Assembly: GCF_026240015.1 (NCBI RefSeq)
Contig: NZ_JAPIUX010000003.1
Location: forward strand, 62,001 to 126,000
Direction: 5' to 3'
From: Acetobacter farinalis
Lineage (GTDB): Bacteria > Pseudomonadota > Alphaproteobacteria > Acetobacterales > Acetobacteraceae
Length of the DNA: 64,000 nucleotides
Position 1 is the first letter of the stretch. Each line of letters starts with the position of its first letter. The position numbers and the translations under genes are program-made. The notes below the pieces were generated by a model that was not told the origin of the DNA, ran no database searches, and saw only the letters and a list, made by a program, of their open reading frames with translations. This document shows, piece after piece, positions 35,204 through 43,520 of this stretch.

Positions 35204-36085
35204 GTGGACTGGGACAAACTCCGGGTATTCCATGCTGTGGCGGAAGCCGGTTCCTTTACCCACGCGGGAGATGTGCTTAACCTAAGCCAGTCTGCTGTTT
35301 CACGGCAGATTTCCGCGCTGGAGGACGTCCTTCAGGTGCCTCTTTTTCATCGTCACGCCAGAGGACTGATCCTTACCGAACAGGGCGAGACGCTGCACAA
35401 GACGGTGCGCGAGGTCTTTTCAAAACTCGAAATGACCCAGACGCTTTTAACCGAGAGTAAGGAAAAAGCCGCAGGACGCCTGCGGGTTACGACAACAACA
35501 GGCTTTGGCAACTGCTGGCTCATGCCCCGGTTGCACAAGTTCATGGCAGCCAACCCGGACATCGATATCTGCCTGATTATGGAAGACAGCGATCTTGATC
35601 TGGGCATGAGGGAAGCTGACGTTGCCGTGCGGATGCACGCGCCCCGCCAGCCGGACCTTATCCAGCGCCATCTGGCTGATTTCCATCTGCCGATTTTTGC
35701 CGCACCGCTCTATATCGAGAAACACGGCGCGCCAAAATCCCTTGATGATATTTCAGCGCACCAACTCGTGCTTTTTGGGGAACACCACCCGCCGGTCGGC
35801 CATATCAACTGGCTGGCTGAACATGCACGGCACGGCTCCGCCCGGCAGAATGCACGTCTGGAAGTGAACAGCATGGCCGCCATGGCTGCTGCTATCGCCG
35901 CCGGGCTTGGCATCGGATCAATCCCGACTTATGCCGCAGCCCAGTTCCCCGACCTTGTCCAGATTTTGCCGGACGTAACAACCCCGACGGTGGATGCCTA
36001 CTTCGTCTACCCGGAAGAACTGCGCAGCTCCAAGCGCGTTGCGGTTTTCCGTGATTTTCTGATGAGCGAACTCGGTATTCGCTGA
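35204..36085 (+). CDS. lsrB: LysR family regulator, LsrB/VtlR type
   Basis: 293 residues from GTG 35204; a perfect AGGAGG lies 6 bases before it, which decides this start against a TTG 15 bases earlier. The N-terminal DNA-binding domain reads DWDKLRVFHAVAEAGSFTHA and LNLSQSAVSRQISALED, nearly identical to the LsrB/VtlR group in rhizobia and Brucella. LsrB there activates redox and surface-related genes, and cysteines in its sensor domain respond to oxidation. Only two Cys are present here, Cys104 and Cys123. It follows trxB, as in Sinorhizobium, and ends at a strong terminator. Confidence 0.9.
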   Translation: MDWDKLRVFHAVAEAGSFTHAGDVLNLSQSAVSRQISALEDVLQVPLFHRHARGLILTEQGETLHKTVREVFSKLEMTQTLLTESKEKAAGRLRVTTTTGFGNCWLMPRLHKFMAANPDIDICLIMEDSDLDLGMREADVAVRMHAPRQPDLIQRHLADFHLPIFAAPLYIEKHGAPKSLDDISAHQLVLFGEHHPPVGHINWLAEHARHGSARQNARLEVNSMAAMAAAIAAGLGIGSIPTYAAAQFPDLVQILPDVTTPTVDAYFVYPEELRSSKRVAVFRDFLMSELGIR

Positions 36086-36142
36086 AATCAGATTTTTCAG
36101 GCCCGTTTGCTGACAGGGCAAATGTGCGAGTCGGACTGACAT

Positions 36143-36180
36143 CACAAAAAAAGCTCCCACTCCGGGAGCTTTTTTTGTGC
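36143..36180. terminator. Bidirectional terminator between lsrB and manC
   Basis: A perfect inverted repeat (CACAAAAAAAGCTCCC, loop ACTC, complement) with runs of A and T on both sides, so it works for both convergent genes. It lies about 60 bases after lsrB and 20 bases after manC. Confidence 0.92.
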
Positions 36181-36200
36181 TTTTACACAGCATTTATCTA

Positions 36201-37658
36201 TCAGTTTCTATTATAACTGTCTTCCATCCTGATAATATCATCTTCCCCAAGATACGCACCGGACTGCACTTCAATCAGTGTCAGCGGAATTTTGCCGGGA
36301 TTCTCCAGGCGGTGCACACACCCCTGCGGCAGGTAGATACTCTCATTCTCACGCACCAGAAGAACCTCCTCCCCGCGCGTGACAAGGGCAACACCTTCCA
36401 CAATCACCCAGTGCTCAGCCCGGTGAAAATGCTTCTGGAGAGAAAGTTTGCCCCCCGGAGCCACCACAATACGCTTGACCTGAAAGCGCTCACTACGGAT
36501 CAGCCCCTCATAAAATCCCCAAGGCCGATAGTTCTTCTGATGAACAGATGCTTCTGAACGTCCCTCTTTCTTCAGGCGCTCCACCAGCTTTTTCACATCC
36601 TGCGCACAGTCCTTACGCGTAACCAGCACCGCATCGCGGGTCACGACAACCACAACATCATCCAGCCCCATCACTGTTGTCAGAGGGCCTTCGGAGCGCA
36701 CATAGCATCCGTGCGCGTCCTCTGTCAGAACATCCCCCACCAGCACGTTATTCTCTGCATCCCGAGGGCTGATCTCCCACAGGGAGTCCCAACTTCCCAC
36801 ATCGGACCACCCCAGATCAGCCGGGATAACGGCTGAAACCTCCGTCTTTTCCGCAATCGCATAATCGATGGAAATATCAGGAGATTGCGCAAAAGCTTCC
36901 TTGTCGAGCCGGATGAAATCAAGATCCGTCTGCCGTTTTTCAACAGCATTTTTCACATTTTCCAAAACATCCGGCGCATAGCGGCGCATTTCTTCAAGAA
37001 GCACATCTGCCCGGAAGACAAACATTCCGGAGTTCCAGAAATAGTTGCCATTTTTTACAAATTCTTCCGCCGCATCCCGCGCAGGTTTTTCACGGAACGA
37101 CCGGATCGTAAACGCCCCTTCCACACCAGGAAGCGGCTCACCTTTTTCAATATACCCATAGCCGGTTTCCGGGCGGTCGGGCGTCATGCCGAATGTAACA
37201 ATCCGCCCCTGCTCCGCTGCCTCCACAGCTTTTTTCATACCCTGCGCAAGTGCTTCGGTTTTCTTGATATCCGCATCCGCCGCCATCATCCACAACACGG
37301 CATCCGGGTGTGTCTGGGCGACAAGCAAGGCGGCCGCCGTAATAGCCGGAGCAGAATTCCGACCCACCGGCTCCAGAACAATCTTGGGGTGGCTGACTGA
37401 AACCTCACGGAGCTGCTCGGCAATCAGAAAACGGTGCTCTTCATTGCACACCACCACAGGGGGCGCGAAACCAGCCGCTTTCCCCCGCAGAACGGTTTCC
37501 TGCAACATGCTGCGCTCACTCACCAAAGACCAAAGCTGTTTGGGGAAGCTGGTGCGGGACATTGGCCACAACCGGCTACCCGTCCCGCCAGACAACACAA
37601 CAGGAACGATTATCTTGCTGCCCGTGTGTATCTTGCTGCCAGTGCGGCGTGAGGTCAT
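36201..37658 (-). CDS. manC: Mannose-1-phosphate guanylyltransferase/mannose-6-phosphate isomerase
   Basis: 485 residues, the bifunctional type II PMI (XanB/AlgA/CpsB). The N-terminal pyrophosphorylase has VVLSGGTGSRLWPMSR and later FREKPARDAAEEFV; the C-terminal cupin isomerase domain has RPWGFYEGLIRS and the metal-site region LQKHFHRAEHWVIVEG. The product GDP-mannose feeds exopolysaccharide (acetan-like) and lipopolysaccharide synthesis. The gene is monocistronic between a terminator and an AT-rich region that separates it from the divergent mucR gene. Confidence 0.95.
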   Translation of the reverse strand: MTSRRTGSKIHTGSKIIVPVVLSGGTGSRLWPMSRTSFPKQLWSLVSERSMLQETVLRGKAAGFAPPVVVCNEEHRFLIAEQLREVSVSHPKIVLEPVGRNSAPAITAAALLVAQTHPDAVLWMMAADADIKKTEALAQGMKKAVEAAEQGRIVTFGMTPDRPETGYGYIEKGEPLPGVEGAFTIRSFREKPARDAAEEFVKNGNYFWNSGMFVFRADVLLEEMRRYAPDVLENVKNAVEKRQTDLDFIRLDKEAFAQSPDISIDYAIAEKTEVSAVIPADLGWSDVGSWDSLWEISPRDAENNVLVGDVLTEDAHGCYVRSEGPLTTVMGLDDVVVVVTRDAVLVTRKDCAQDVKKLVERLKKEGRSEASVHQKNYRPWGFYEGLIRSERFQVKRIVVAPGGKLSLQKHFHRAEHWVIVEGVALVTRGEEVLLVRENESIYLPQGCVHRLENPGKIPLTLIEVQSGAYLGEDDIIRMEDSYNRN

Positions 37659-38059
37659 TTCCAGCAGTCCCTATTCCAAGTTCTTACAAATATTAAAGGT
37701 TATAACAGGCATGTCATACCTGCCACAGCCGCTTTTCTGGCCGGGCATTTCCACTTTGGATAATAGCCTGAAGTGTAAAGTCAATTGTAACATTTCTAAA
37801 TACCAGCAGCGTAAAAGCAGATTGTGGCAGCATACTTCATCTTGCGGACGAGCGAACCTCAAGAGAGAATTTACCCAGAAAAAAAGATTACCGTTTTTTT
37901 ATTTTACTTGCGGATACCCTCTTTACACTCCCCTTATCTGATCCCTTTTCCTGAGAAATTGGATTTTGTTCAATCAAATCCGGATATTCTCTATTCACAA
38001 AGAAGAAACGCAATAGTATAGGGTGAAACCATTCAGCCCGACAAATAAACGGAATTGTC
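37659..38059. other. AT-rich intergenic region between manC and mucR
   Basis: About 400 bases of clearly lower GC than the flanking genes, with several A or T runs. No coding frame with family similarity was seen. It must hold the divergent promoters of manC and mucR. MucR proteins bind AT-rich targets, so it is a plausible autoregulatory and shared control region; this is inferred, not shown. Confidence 0.5.
37994..38022 (+). promoter_or_regulatory. Candidate sigma70 promoter of mucR
   Basis: TTCACA and TATAGG with exactly 17 bases between them, placed 38 bases before the mucR start codon. Both boxes differ from consensus, and no other support is available. Confidence 0.35.
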
Positions 38060-38521
38060 ATGACCGAGAACCAGAGTTATCCCAATATTCTTGATTTGGC
38101 CGCAGAAATCGTTTCTGCCCATGTTTCCAATAACCAGACAGATCCCGCCCTTATCCCGGCTCTTATCCGTGATATTTATCAGGCGCTGAAAACAGCTGAC
38201 CAGCCGCAGAACGAGCCGGAAAAACTCCAGCCCGCCGTTCCCGTGAAGCGCTCTGTTTTCCCGGATTACATTGTCTGTCTGGAAGACGGCAAGAAACTGA
38301 AAATGCTCAAGCGCCACCTTCAGAGCGCCTACGGCATCACGCCGGAACAGTACCGTGAACGCTGGGGCCTGCCGGCTGACTACCCCATGGTCGCGCCGAA
38401 CTATGCTGAACGCCGCTCCACACTGGCCCGCGAAATTGGCCTGGGCCGTAAAATCCACGCAGCACCGGAAGGTGAGGAAGCAACGGCCCGCGGCCGCCGG
38501 GGCAAAAAAGCCTCAGCCTGA
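38060..38521 (+). CDS. mucR: MucR/Ros family zinc-finger transcriptional regulator
   Basis: 153 residues. MucR/Ros proteins are H-NS-like or operator-specific regulators of exopolysaccharide, motility and cell cycle genes in alphaproteobacteria. The C-terminal part reads FPDYIVCLEDGKKLKMLKRH and continues to ITPEQYRERWGLPADYPMVA, typical of the family. The ligand positions of the Ros zinc finger are Cys73, Asp76, His86 and Tyr91 (usual C, C, H, H), so the zinc site is incomplete. The N-terminus (NILDLAAEIVSAHVSNNQ) matches the MucR oligomerisation segment. It lies divergent from manC, a possible target. Confidence 0.92.
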   Translation: MTENQSYPNILDLAAEIVSAHVSNNQTDPALIPALIRDIYQALKTADQPQNEPEKLQPAVPVKRSVFPDYIVCLEDGKKLKMLKRHLQSAYGITPEQYRERWGLPADYPMVAPNYAERRSTLAREIGLGRKIHAAPEGEEATARGRRGKKASA

Positions 38522-38532
38522 GGCCTTCATAA

Positions 38533-38575
38533 GGTCTGGCAGCATCATTCTGGTTCGTGCTGCCAGACCATTTAT
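38533..38575 (+). terminator. Hairpin after mucR
   Basis: A perfect 12-bp stem GGTCTGGCAGCA/TGCTGCCAGACC with a 13-base loop, followed by ATTTATAT rather than a clean T run. Likely a terminator or transcript-end hairpin. Confidence 0.6.
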
Positions 38576-38609
38576 ATATTGACTGATCATACCGGGTTGG
38601 TGAATTTTG

Positions 38610-38648
38610 AAGTGCGTGCTGGCTTAACCGCCGGTGACGCACTTTTTT
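38610..38648 (+). terminator. Second, T-tailed terminator after mucR
   Basis: Stem AAGTGCGT/ACGCACTT with a second inner pairing (CTGGC/GCCGG), followed by TTTT. It stands 35 bases after the first hairpin and about 100 bases before ihfB, so mucR and ihfB are probably separate transcription units. Confidence 0.8.
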
Positions 38649-38744
38649 ATTCTGGTTTCCTGCACTGTCATTCATATCCACTGGCAGTTCCACTGGCAGT
38701 GTTTTGTCCGGCAGGCTGATGTTCCCGGCTTTGGAAGGTGGACC

Positions 38745-39035
38745 ATGACCAAGTCTGAGCTAATCGTCGCGCTTATGCAGAAGCATCCGCATCTTCAGCT
38801 CAAAGACATCAATCTGATCGTCAATACTGTTTTCGAGTCTATTTCCAGCAGTCTGGCAGAAAATAACCGCGTGGAACTGCGCGGTTTCGGTGCGTTTTCC
38901 ATCAAGGCACGAGACCCGCGCGTGGGCCGTAACCCGAAAACCGGTGAACAGGTTCTGGTGTCCAAAAAGCACATTCCCTTTTTCAAAACCGGGAAAGACC
39001 TGCACGCCCGCATCAACAAGGGCCGGAAAGCCTGA
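38745..39035 (+). CDS. ihfB: Integration host factor subunit beta
   Basis: 96 residues from ATG 38745, with a GGAAGG site upstream; the longer open frame is rejected. IHF is a heterodimer that bends DNA by about 160 degrees at specific sites. The protein reads MTKSELIVALMQKHPHLQLK, then VELRGFGAFSIKARDPRVGR and NPKTGEQVLVSKKHIPFFKT, which are the beta arm and Pro-bearing hairpin. The alpha subunit gene lies about 5.3 kb further on. It is flanked by mucR upstream and udgX (convergent). Confidence 0.95.
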   Translation: MTKSELIVALMQKHPHLQLKDINLIVNTVFESISSSLAENNRVELRGFGAFSIKARDPRVGRNPKTGEQVLVSKKHIPFFKTGKDLHARINKGRKA

Positions 39036-39089
39036 GCAGCCACCGGGCTCGCTCTGGCGCGCCCCACAAGCACAGAAACGCTCCAGCCC

Positions 39090-40367
39090 TCAGGCCGGCG
39101 CTTCGATAAAGTCTCTCGCGCGCCGCAAATCTTCAACAAACCGGGCATACTCCCGCGCTTTCTCTGCCTCATCAGGGAGTCGCAGCAGATAGGAAGGGTG
39201 CACCGTCACCAACCCCTGACGTCCTTCCGCCAGCGGAAAAATCCGTGACCGTTCCCGAGAAATCGTCACCGGTCGCCGCAACAGGCTTTGTGCCGCCGTA
39301 ACGCCCATCATGACAATCAAGACAGGCTGCACCAGCCGCTGCTCAGCCTCCAGCCAGAGCCGGCAGGCCTGAACGGAATCCGGCTCCGGCTTCTGGTGCA
39401 AACGCCGCCCATTCCGCCACGTAAAATGGAAATGCTTCACCGCATTAGTCACGTAGACTGAATTTCTGTTTAGCTCGGCTTCTTCCAACGCGCGATCCAG
39501 CACCTGCCCGGCTGGGCCTACAAACGGGCGGCCAGCCAGATCTTCCTGATCTCCCGGCTGTTCCCCCACCAGCATCAGCCGGGCTGTGGGCACCCCTTCC
39601 CCAAAAACTGTGCGCGACGCGGGCTGCCACAGGGAACAGGCCCGGCAATCCATGGCTTCAACGCCCAGCATCTCCACTGTTGTCGTGTGCTGCACCTCCG
39701 CCAGATCCGGAACCAGAACGGTACGAGGCCAGTCCTGCCAAGGCCCCTGCCCCGCCTGCTGCCAGCCCTCTTCTTGTTCGGCACCACCTCCTCCTGCATG
39801 CGTCTGGCCAGCGCCAAACCAGAGCGCCCGACCGTCCCACCGCATGCGTCGGTAAGGAGTTCGCACCTCCCACGGGCGGGCATACCGGGCCATGCAATAG
39901 GCGGCATTGCCTTCCACAACATAAGCGGACGGCGCGTCCTGCCACACCGAGCATGCAGGGTCCGCAAACGCCTGAGTAAACCCAAGCCGGAAGCGTGCCG
40001 CTTCAGTTTTCACGGACTCTACAAGGGACACCACAGACCGTACATCAGGGTCTTCGGGCATGGTCACCGGGTCCAGATGCTCATGCACCACACGAAAAAC
40101 CAGACGATACAACACCGCAAACCGTTCAGGCTGATGCGCCTGAAGGGCAAGAACAATCCACGCCACCACCCGGCGCGGCAGGTGCAACACGGCCTCCGGG
40201 CCGGTCTGGAGGGAAGATGTTTCCCGAAATACGCTCTGGAGATCACCGGGAGACTGCGCCACCCGCCAGGACAAAGAGTCGGGGGGCGTGCCTGCCAGAA
40301 CATGCTGCCGGGCTGCCTGCCGCCATGTTTTCAGATCAACCTGATGAGCCAGAACAACGTCTGTCAT
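39090..40367 (-). CDS. udgX: UdgX-type uracil-DNA glycosylase with N-terminal DUF4130 domain
   Basis: 425 residues. The N-terminal region (about 1-225, with the WDGRALWFG segment) is the DUF4130 domain; the C-terminal part (about 235-425) is a family 4-like UDG. Motifs: Cys pair DCRACSLW (Fe-S ligands), GEQPGDQED (motif A, about 268-276), VTNAVKHFHF, NGRRLHQKPEPD with His324 in the R-loop, and HPSYLLR (motif B). UdgX enzymes form a covalent bond to the deoxyribose of uracil sites through that His. DUF4130-UdgX proteins usually pair with a radical-SAM protein; none is adjacent here. Convergent with ihfB. Confidence 0.9.
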   Translation of the reverse strand: MTDVVLAHQVDLKTWRQAARQHVLAGTPPDSLSWRVAQSPGDLQSVFRETSSLQTGPEAVLHLPRRVVAWIVLALQAHQPERFAVLYRLVFRVVHEHLDPVTMPEDPDVRSVVSLVESVKTEAARFRLGFTQAFADPACSVWQDAPSAYVVEGNAAYCMARYARPWEVRTPYRRMRWDGRALWFGAGQTHAGGGGAEQEEGWQQAGQGPWQDWPRTVLVPDLAEVQHTTTVEMLGVEAMDCRACSLWQPASRTVFGEGVPTARLMLVGEQPGDQEDLAGRPFVGPAGQVLDRALEEAELNRNSVYVTNAVKHFHFTWRNGRRLHQKPEPDSVQACRLWLEAEQRLVQPVLIVMMGVTAAQSLLRRPVTISRERSRIFPLAEGRQGLVTVHPSYLLRLPDEAEKAREYARFVEDLRRARDFIEAPA

Positions 40368-40453
40368 TGGGCTTCCCCTTTCTTCTCCGGCTCATAACAG
40401 GCTCGGGCGCAGTGTATACTGCCAGAAGCGCCGGTTCTCCCTTCCTCCCGGCT

Positions 40454-42004
40454 TCAGCTCCGGCGTTTACGAAAACGCCGCTGAAGGCGCGCCAGTATAT
40501 CCGCTCCGTTCATGATTCCGAATACATGCAGCAGGAGGCCATACAGAACAGCCCCGCAGCCTACCATGCCGCCCAGCCACAGGACCCGCAGCATCAGACC
40601 CATCGGGAATGCCAGAACCCTCTGCGCAGCGAGCAAAAACAGGCCCATGAGAAGTGCCGCGCATGTTGTCTTGAACAGTCTGAACTGCTCGCTGCCGGAA
40701 ACCCGCAGCGCCTGCCGCCGCATGAGCAGCACAGCCAGACACGCCACGTTCGCACAGGCGGCCAGACTACTGGCCAGCGGTGGCCCCATATGCGCCAGAG
40801 GCTTCATAAACAGCAGGTTCAGGGCAAAGTTCAGCACCAGAATGCCAATCCCGATATAGACCGGAGTCCGGGTGTCGCCCCGCGCAAAAAATGCGGGAGA
40901 AAAAACTTTCACCAGAACAAAAGCCGGAAGCCCGAACGCATAGGCACGCAGAGCCTGTGCCGACAAAAGAGCATCCTGCTCCGTAAAGGACCCATGCCCG
41001 AACAGCACGATCATGATCGGCCCGGCCAGCGCCAGCAGCCCGGCCACGGCGGGCAGTGTCAGAATAAGCACATACTCCATGGCCCGGTTCTGGGCGGAAT
41101 GTGCGGCCTCCTGCTCTCCGGCGGCCAGATGTCGGGTCAGCACCGGCAGCAGGGTGGTTCCCGCCGCGGCGCCCAGCACACCGAGAGGCAACTGGTTGAT
41201 ACGATCAGCAAAATACATCAGTGAAACGCTGCCCGGCGGGAGCAACGTGCCGATAATCGTATCAATCGTGAGATTGATCTGCCCCACCCCGCTGCCCACC
41301 AGCCCCGGCACCATGCGGCGCACCAACAGACGGATACGCGGTGTGAGAGAAGGCCAGAGCGGCATCAACCCGAACTGCGCCCGATGTGCGGCCCAGAGCA
41401 GCAGTCCAAGCTGCGCCACGCCGGAGGCTGTCACACCCCATGCCGCCGCGTAGGCCACGTTCGGCAGGAAGGGAGAGACAAACAGAATGGCCGCAATCCC
41501 GACCACATTGAACGCCAGATACGCGGCGGCGGCCATGCCAAACCGGTGCAGACCGTTCAGCACCCCCGCCACCAGCGCCGCCGCACAGATCAGAACCAGA
41601 TAGGGAAAGGTAATGCGGCTGAGGCTGACACCCAGAGCGTAACGCTCGCCGCTTTGCAAAAAGCCCGGCGCAATCAGCCGCAAGACCTGCGGCATGAACA
41701 CTTCCCCCAGCACGCACAGGAACAGCAGCCAGACCAGCATGACACCCAGCGCACGGCGGGCGAATGTCCGGGCCTCGTCCTCCCCTTCCTTTGTCAGGAT
41801 AGAGGAAAAAAGCGGGACAAACGCCGCATTGAAGGCGCCTTCCCCAAACAGCCGCCTGAACATGTTGGGGAGCCGGAAGGCAACCTGATACGCATCCTGC
41901 AGGGCACCCGCCCCCATGAACGCAGCCAGAAGCTGATCCCGTACCAGACCAAGGATGCGGCTGAGCATGGTCCAGCCGCCAACAGTAAGAAAATTTCTGA
42001 GCAT
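40454..42004 (-). CDS. murJ: Lipid II flippase MurJ
   Basis: 516 residues with about 14 transmembrane helices (MOP superfamily). MurJ moves lipid II across the inner membrane for peptidoglycan synthesis. Family signature: LRNFLTVGGWTMLSRILGLV, RDQLLAAFMGAGALQDAYQVAF followed by RLPNMFRRLFGEGAFNAAFVP (conserved Arg and charged cavity residues; given in two pieces). SRITFPYLVLICAAALVAG and ARGDTRTPVYIGIG are also typical. In rhizobia murJ often follows glnD, but here it lies 28 kb away. It is divergent from the AI-2E-type gene, 120 bases between. Confidence 0.95.
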   Translation of the reverse strand: MLRNFLTVGGWTMLSRILGLVRDQLLAAFMGAGALQDAYQVAFRLPNMFRRLFGEGAFNAAFVPLFSSILTKEGEDEARTFARRALGVMLVWLLFLCVLGEVFMPQVLRLIAPGFLQSGERYALGVSLSRITFPYLVLICAAALVAGVLNGLHRFGMAAAAYLAFNVVGIAAILFVSPFLPNVAYAAAWGVTASGVAQLGLLLWAAHRAQFGLMPLWPSLTPRIRLLVRRMVPGLVGSGVGQINLTIDTIIGTLLPPGSVSLMYFADRINQLPLGVLGAAAGTTLLPVLTRHLAAGEQEAAHSAQNRAMEYVLILTLPAVAGLLALAGPIMIVLFGHGSFTEQDALLSAQALRAYAFGLPAFVLVKVFSPAFFARGDTRTPVYIGIGILVLNFALNLLFMKPLAHMGPPLASSLAACANVACLAVLLMRRQALRVSGSEQFRLFKTTCAALLMGLFLLAAQRVLAFPMGLMLRVLWLGGMVGCGAVLYGLLLHVFGIMNGADILARLQRRFRKRRS

Positions 42005-42124
42005 GACACACCGCTTATACGGTCAGCCCTCCCTCCAGAGATAGAGGGAGCAGGGGCTAAATCTCAAATAAAACGCCTCTTTACTGAGACTATGCACCGC
42101 TATTTTTTGCTCGACCGGAGGCGT

Positions 42125-43306
42125 ATGAACGCGCAAACTTGCGCCCTGATCATGTTTTTACGGCAAAGAAGAGACCAGCCCCCTATGCCAGACACCCTTA
42201 GTCAATCCTCTGCTTCCGGGCACCCGCGCTGCCTTCTGGTCAAGCCAAGCCAACGCTCAAGGAAGGGCCAGGATACAGCACGCAACGTTCTGGCTCTTTT
42301 TATTTTCGCCCTTGCACTCTACACAATTCATGGATTTCTGCCCGCGCTGGTGTGGGGGGGAGTGTTTGCCATCGCAACATGGCCGCTCTACACGCGTGCC
42401 CGCACGGCGTGGCCTGAAGCCGGCAGCGGCACCGTTCTGCCCTTCCTCTTCACCGCCGCCATGGTGCTGATTTTCGTCATCCCGCTTATGCTCATCACAC
42501 TTGAAGCCGTGGGAGAAGCACAGAGCGCCCTGAGTTGGCTGGAAGAGGCCCGCCGCTCTGGTGTGCCCGTTCCAGACGCCGTAACGCATCTGCCTTTTGT
42601 CAGCGAGACTCTCACCAAATGGTGGCAGACTCATCTTTCCAACGCGGAAGATGTCTCCAGTCTCACCGGCGCTCTGGACAGCAAGGGCATGGCCATCACC
42701 AAAGCCCTTGGCTCCCAGATTGCCCACAGGGGCACGCTGTTCTGCTTTTCAATCATCACCCTGTTTTTTCTTTATAAGGACGGTACTTCCGTTATCCGCC
42801 AGTGCCGTGTGGCGTCCCGCCGCGCGTTTGGCAAACGCGGGGAAACCATTGCCCGCCAGATTATTGCCTCCGTGCATGGCACGGTGCTGGGGCTGGTGCT
42901 GGTTGGCATTGCTGAAGGCGTGCTGATGGGCATTGTCTACACTTTTGCAGGGGCCCCTCACCCCGCCCTGTTTGGTGTCATTACAGCAGTCGCCGCGATG
43001 ATCCCGTTCTGCGCCATGATTGCTGTCGGGCTGGTGTCCCTGCTCATCCTGATGAAGGGCGCATCTCTGGCTGCCATCGTGACATTCGGCATCGGGGCGG
43101 TGATCATTTTTGTAGCAGACCATTTTATCCGCCCGGTTCTGATTGGCGGCAGCACACAGCTCCCCTTCCTGTGGGTGCTGCTGGGAATTCTCGGTGGTGC
43201 GGAAACATGGGGTCTGCTGGGCCTGTTTGTCGGGCCGGCAGTTATGGCGGCACTCAATCTGCTCTGGCGCAGATGGACCGCTGGCGAGAATGGTGTGGCG
43301 GCCTGA
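42125..43306 (+). CDS. AI-2E family (PerM-like) membrane transporter
   Basis: 393 residues from ATG 42125, chosen because GGAGG lies just before it; an ATG 60 bases later has no ribosome site. Eight transmembrane helices in the family pattern, with a large soluble loop after the third (about 125-215). Typical pieces: LALFIFALALYTIHGFLPAL, SIITLFFLYKDG, VHGTVLGLVLVGIAEGVLMG, AVAAMIPFCAMIAVGLVSLL and ADHFIRPVLIGGSTQLPFLW. The family includes TqsA and proton-driven exporters; the substrate of this member is unknown. It is followed by the tRNA-Pro terminator. Confidence 0.88.
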   Translation: MNAQTCALIMFLRQRRDQPPMPDTLSQSSASGHPRCLLVKPSQRSRKGQDTARNVLALFIFALALYTIHGFLPALVWGGVFAIATWPLYTRARTAWPEAGSGTVLPFLFTAAMVLIFVIPLMLITLEAVGEAQSALSWLEEARRSGVPVPDAVTHLPFVSETLTKWWQTHLSNAEDVSSLTGALDSKGMAITKALGSQIAHRGTLFCFSIITLFFLYKDGTSVIRQCRVASRRAFGKRGETIARQIIASVHGTVLGLVLVGIAEGVLMGIVYTFAGAPHPALFGVITAVAAMIPFCAMIAVGLVSLLILMKGASLAAIVTFGIGAVIIFVADHFIRPVLIGGSTQLPFLWVLLGILGGAETWGLLGLFVGPAVMAALNLLWRRWTAGENGVAA

Positions 43307-43316
43307 ACAGCAAAAA

Positions 43317-43341
43317 ACGGTGTTCAGGGTCTGAACACCGT
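43317..43341 (-). terminator. Terminator of tRNA-Pro
   Basis: Perfect 11-bp stem ACGGTGTTCAG/CTGAACACCGT, 3-base loop. On the minus strand it is followed by six T. It lies about 42 bases beyond the tRNA 3' end. On the plus strand the stem has no T run directly after it. Confidence 0.82.
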
Positions 43342-43382
43342 ATACTGCTCTGAAAATTTTTCAGGACCCAAATGAACAGATA

Positions 43383-43456
43383 TCGGGCAGGCGGGATTCG
43401 AACCCACGACCCCCAGTCCCCCAGACTGATGCGCTACCAGGCTGCGCTACTGCCCG
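43383..43456 (-). tRNA. tRNA-Pro (anticodon GGG)
   Basis: A complete cloverleaf on the minus strand: acceptor CGGGCAG/CTGCCCG, D-arm GCGC/GCGC, anticodon stem TCAGT/ACTGG with loop CTGGGGG, T-arm GTGGG/CCCGC with loop TTCGAAT, and discriminator A at 43383. The CCA end is not encoded. The anticodon GGG reads CCC and CCU proline codons. Confidence 0.95.
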
Positions 43457-43520
43457 TTCATTTGGTGAGAGGGTCTTTAGCAGGCCCCTTTACAACGCAC
43501 AAGCCACCTTGCGCATTTTT

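Noticed and set aside
40454..40480. Hairpin at the murJ 3' end as a terminator
   Set aside because: It lies inside the coding sequence (RRFRKRRS end) and has no T run.
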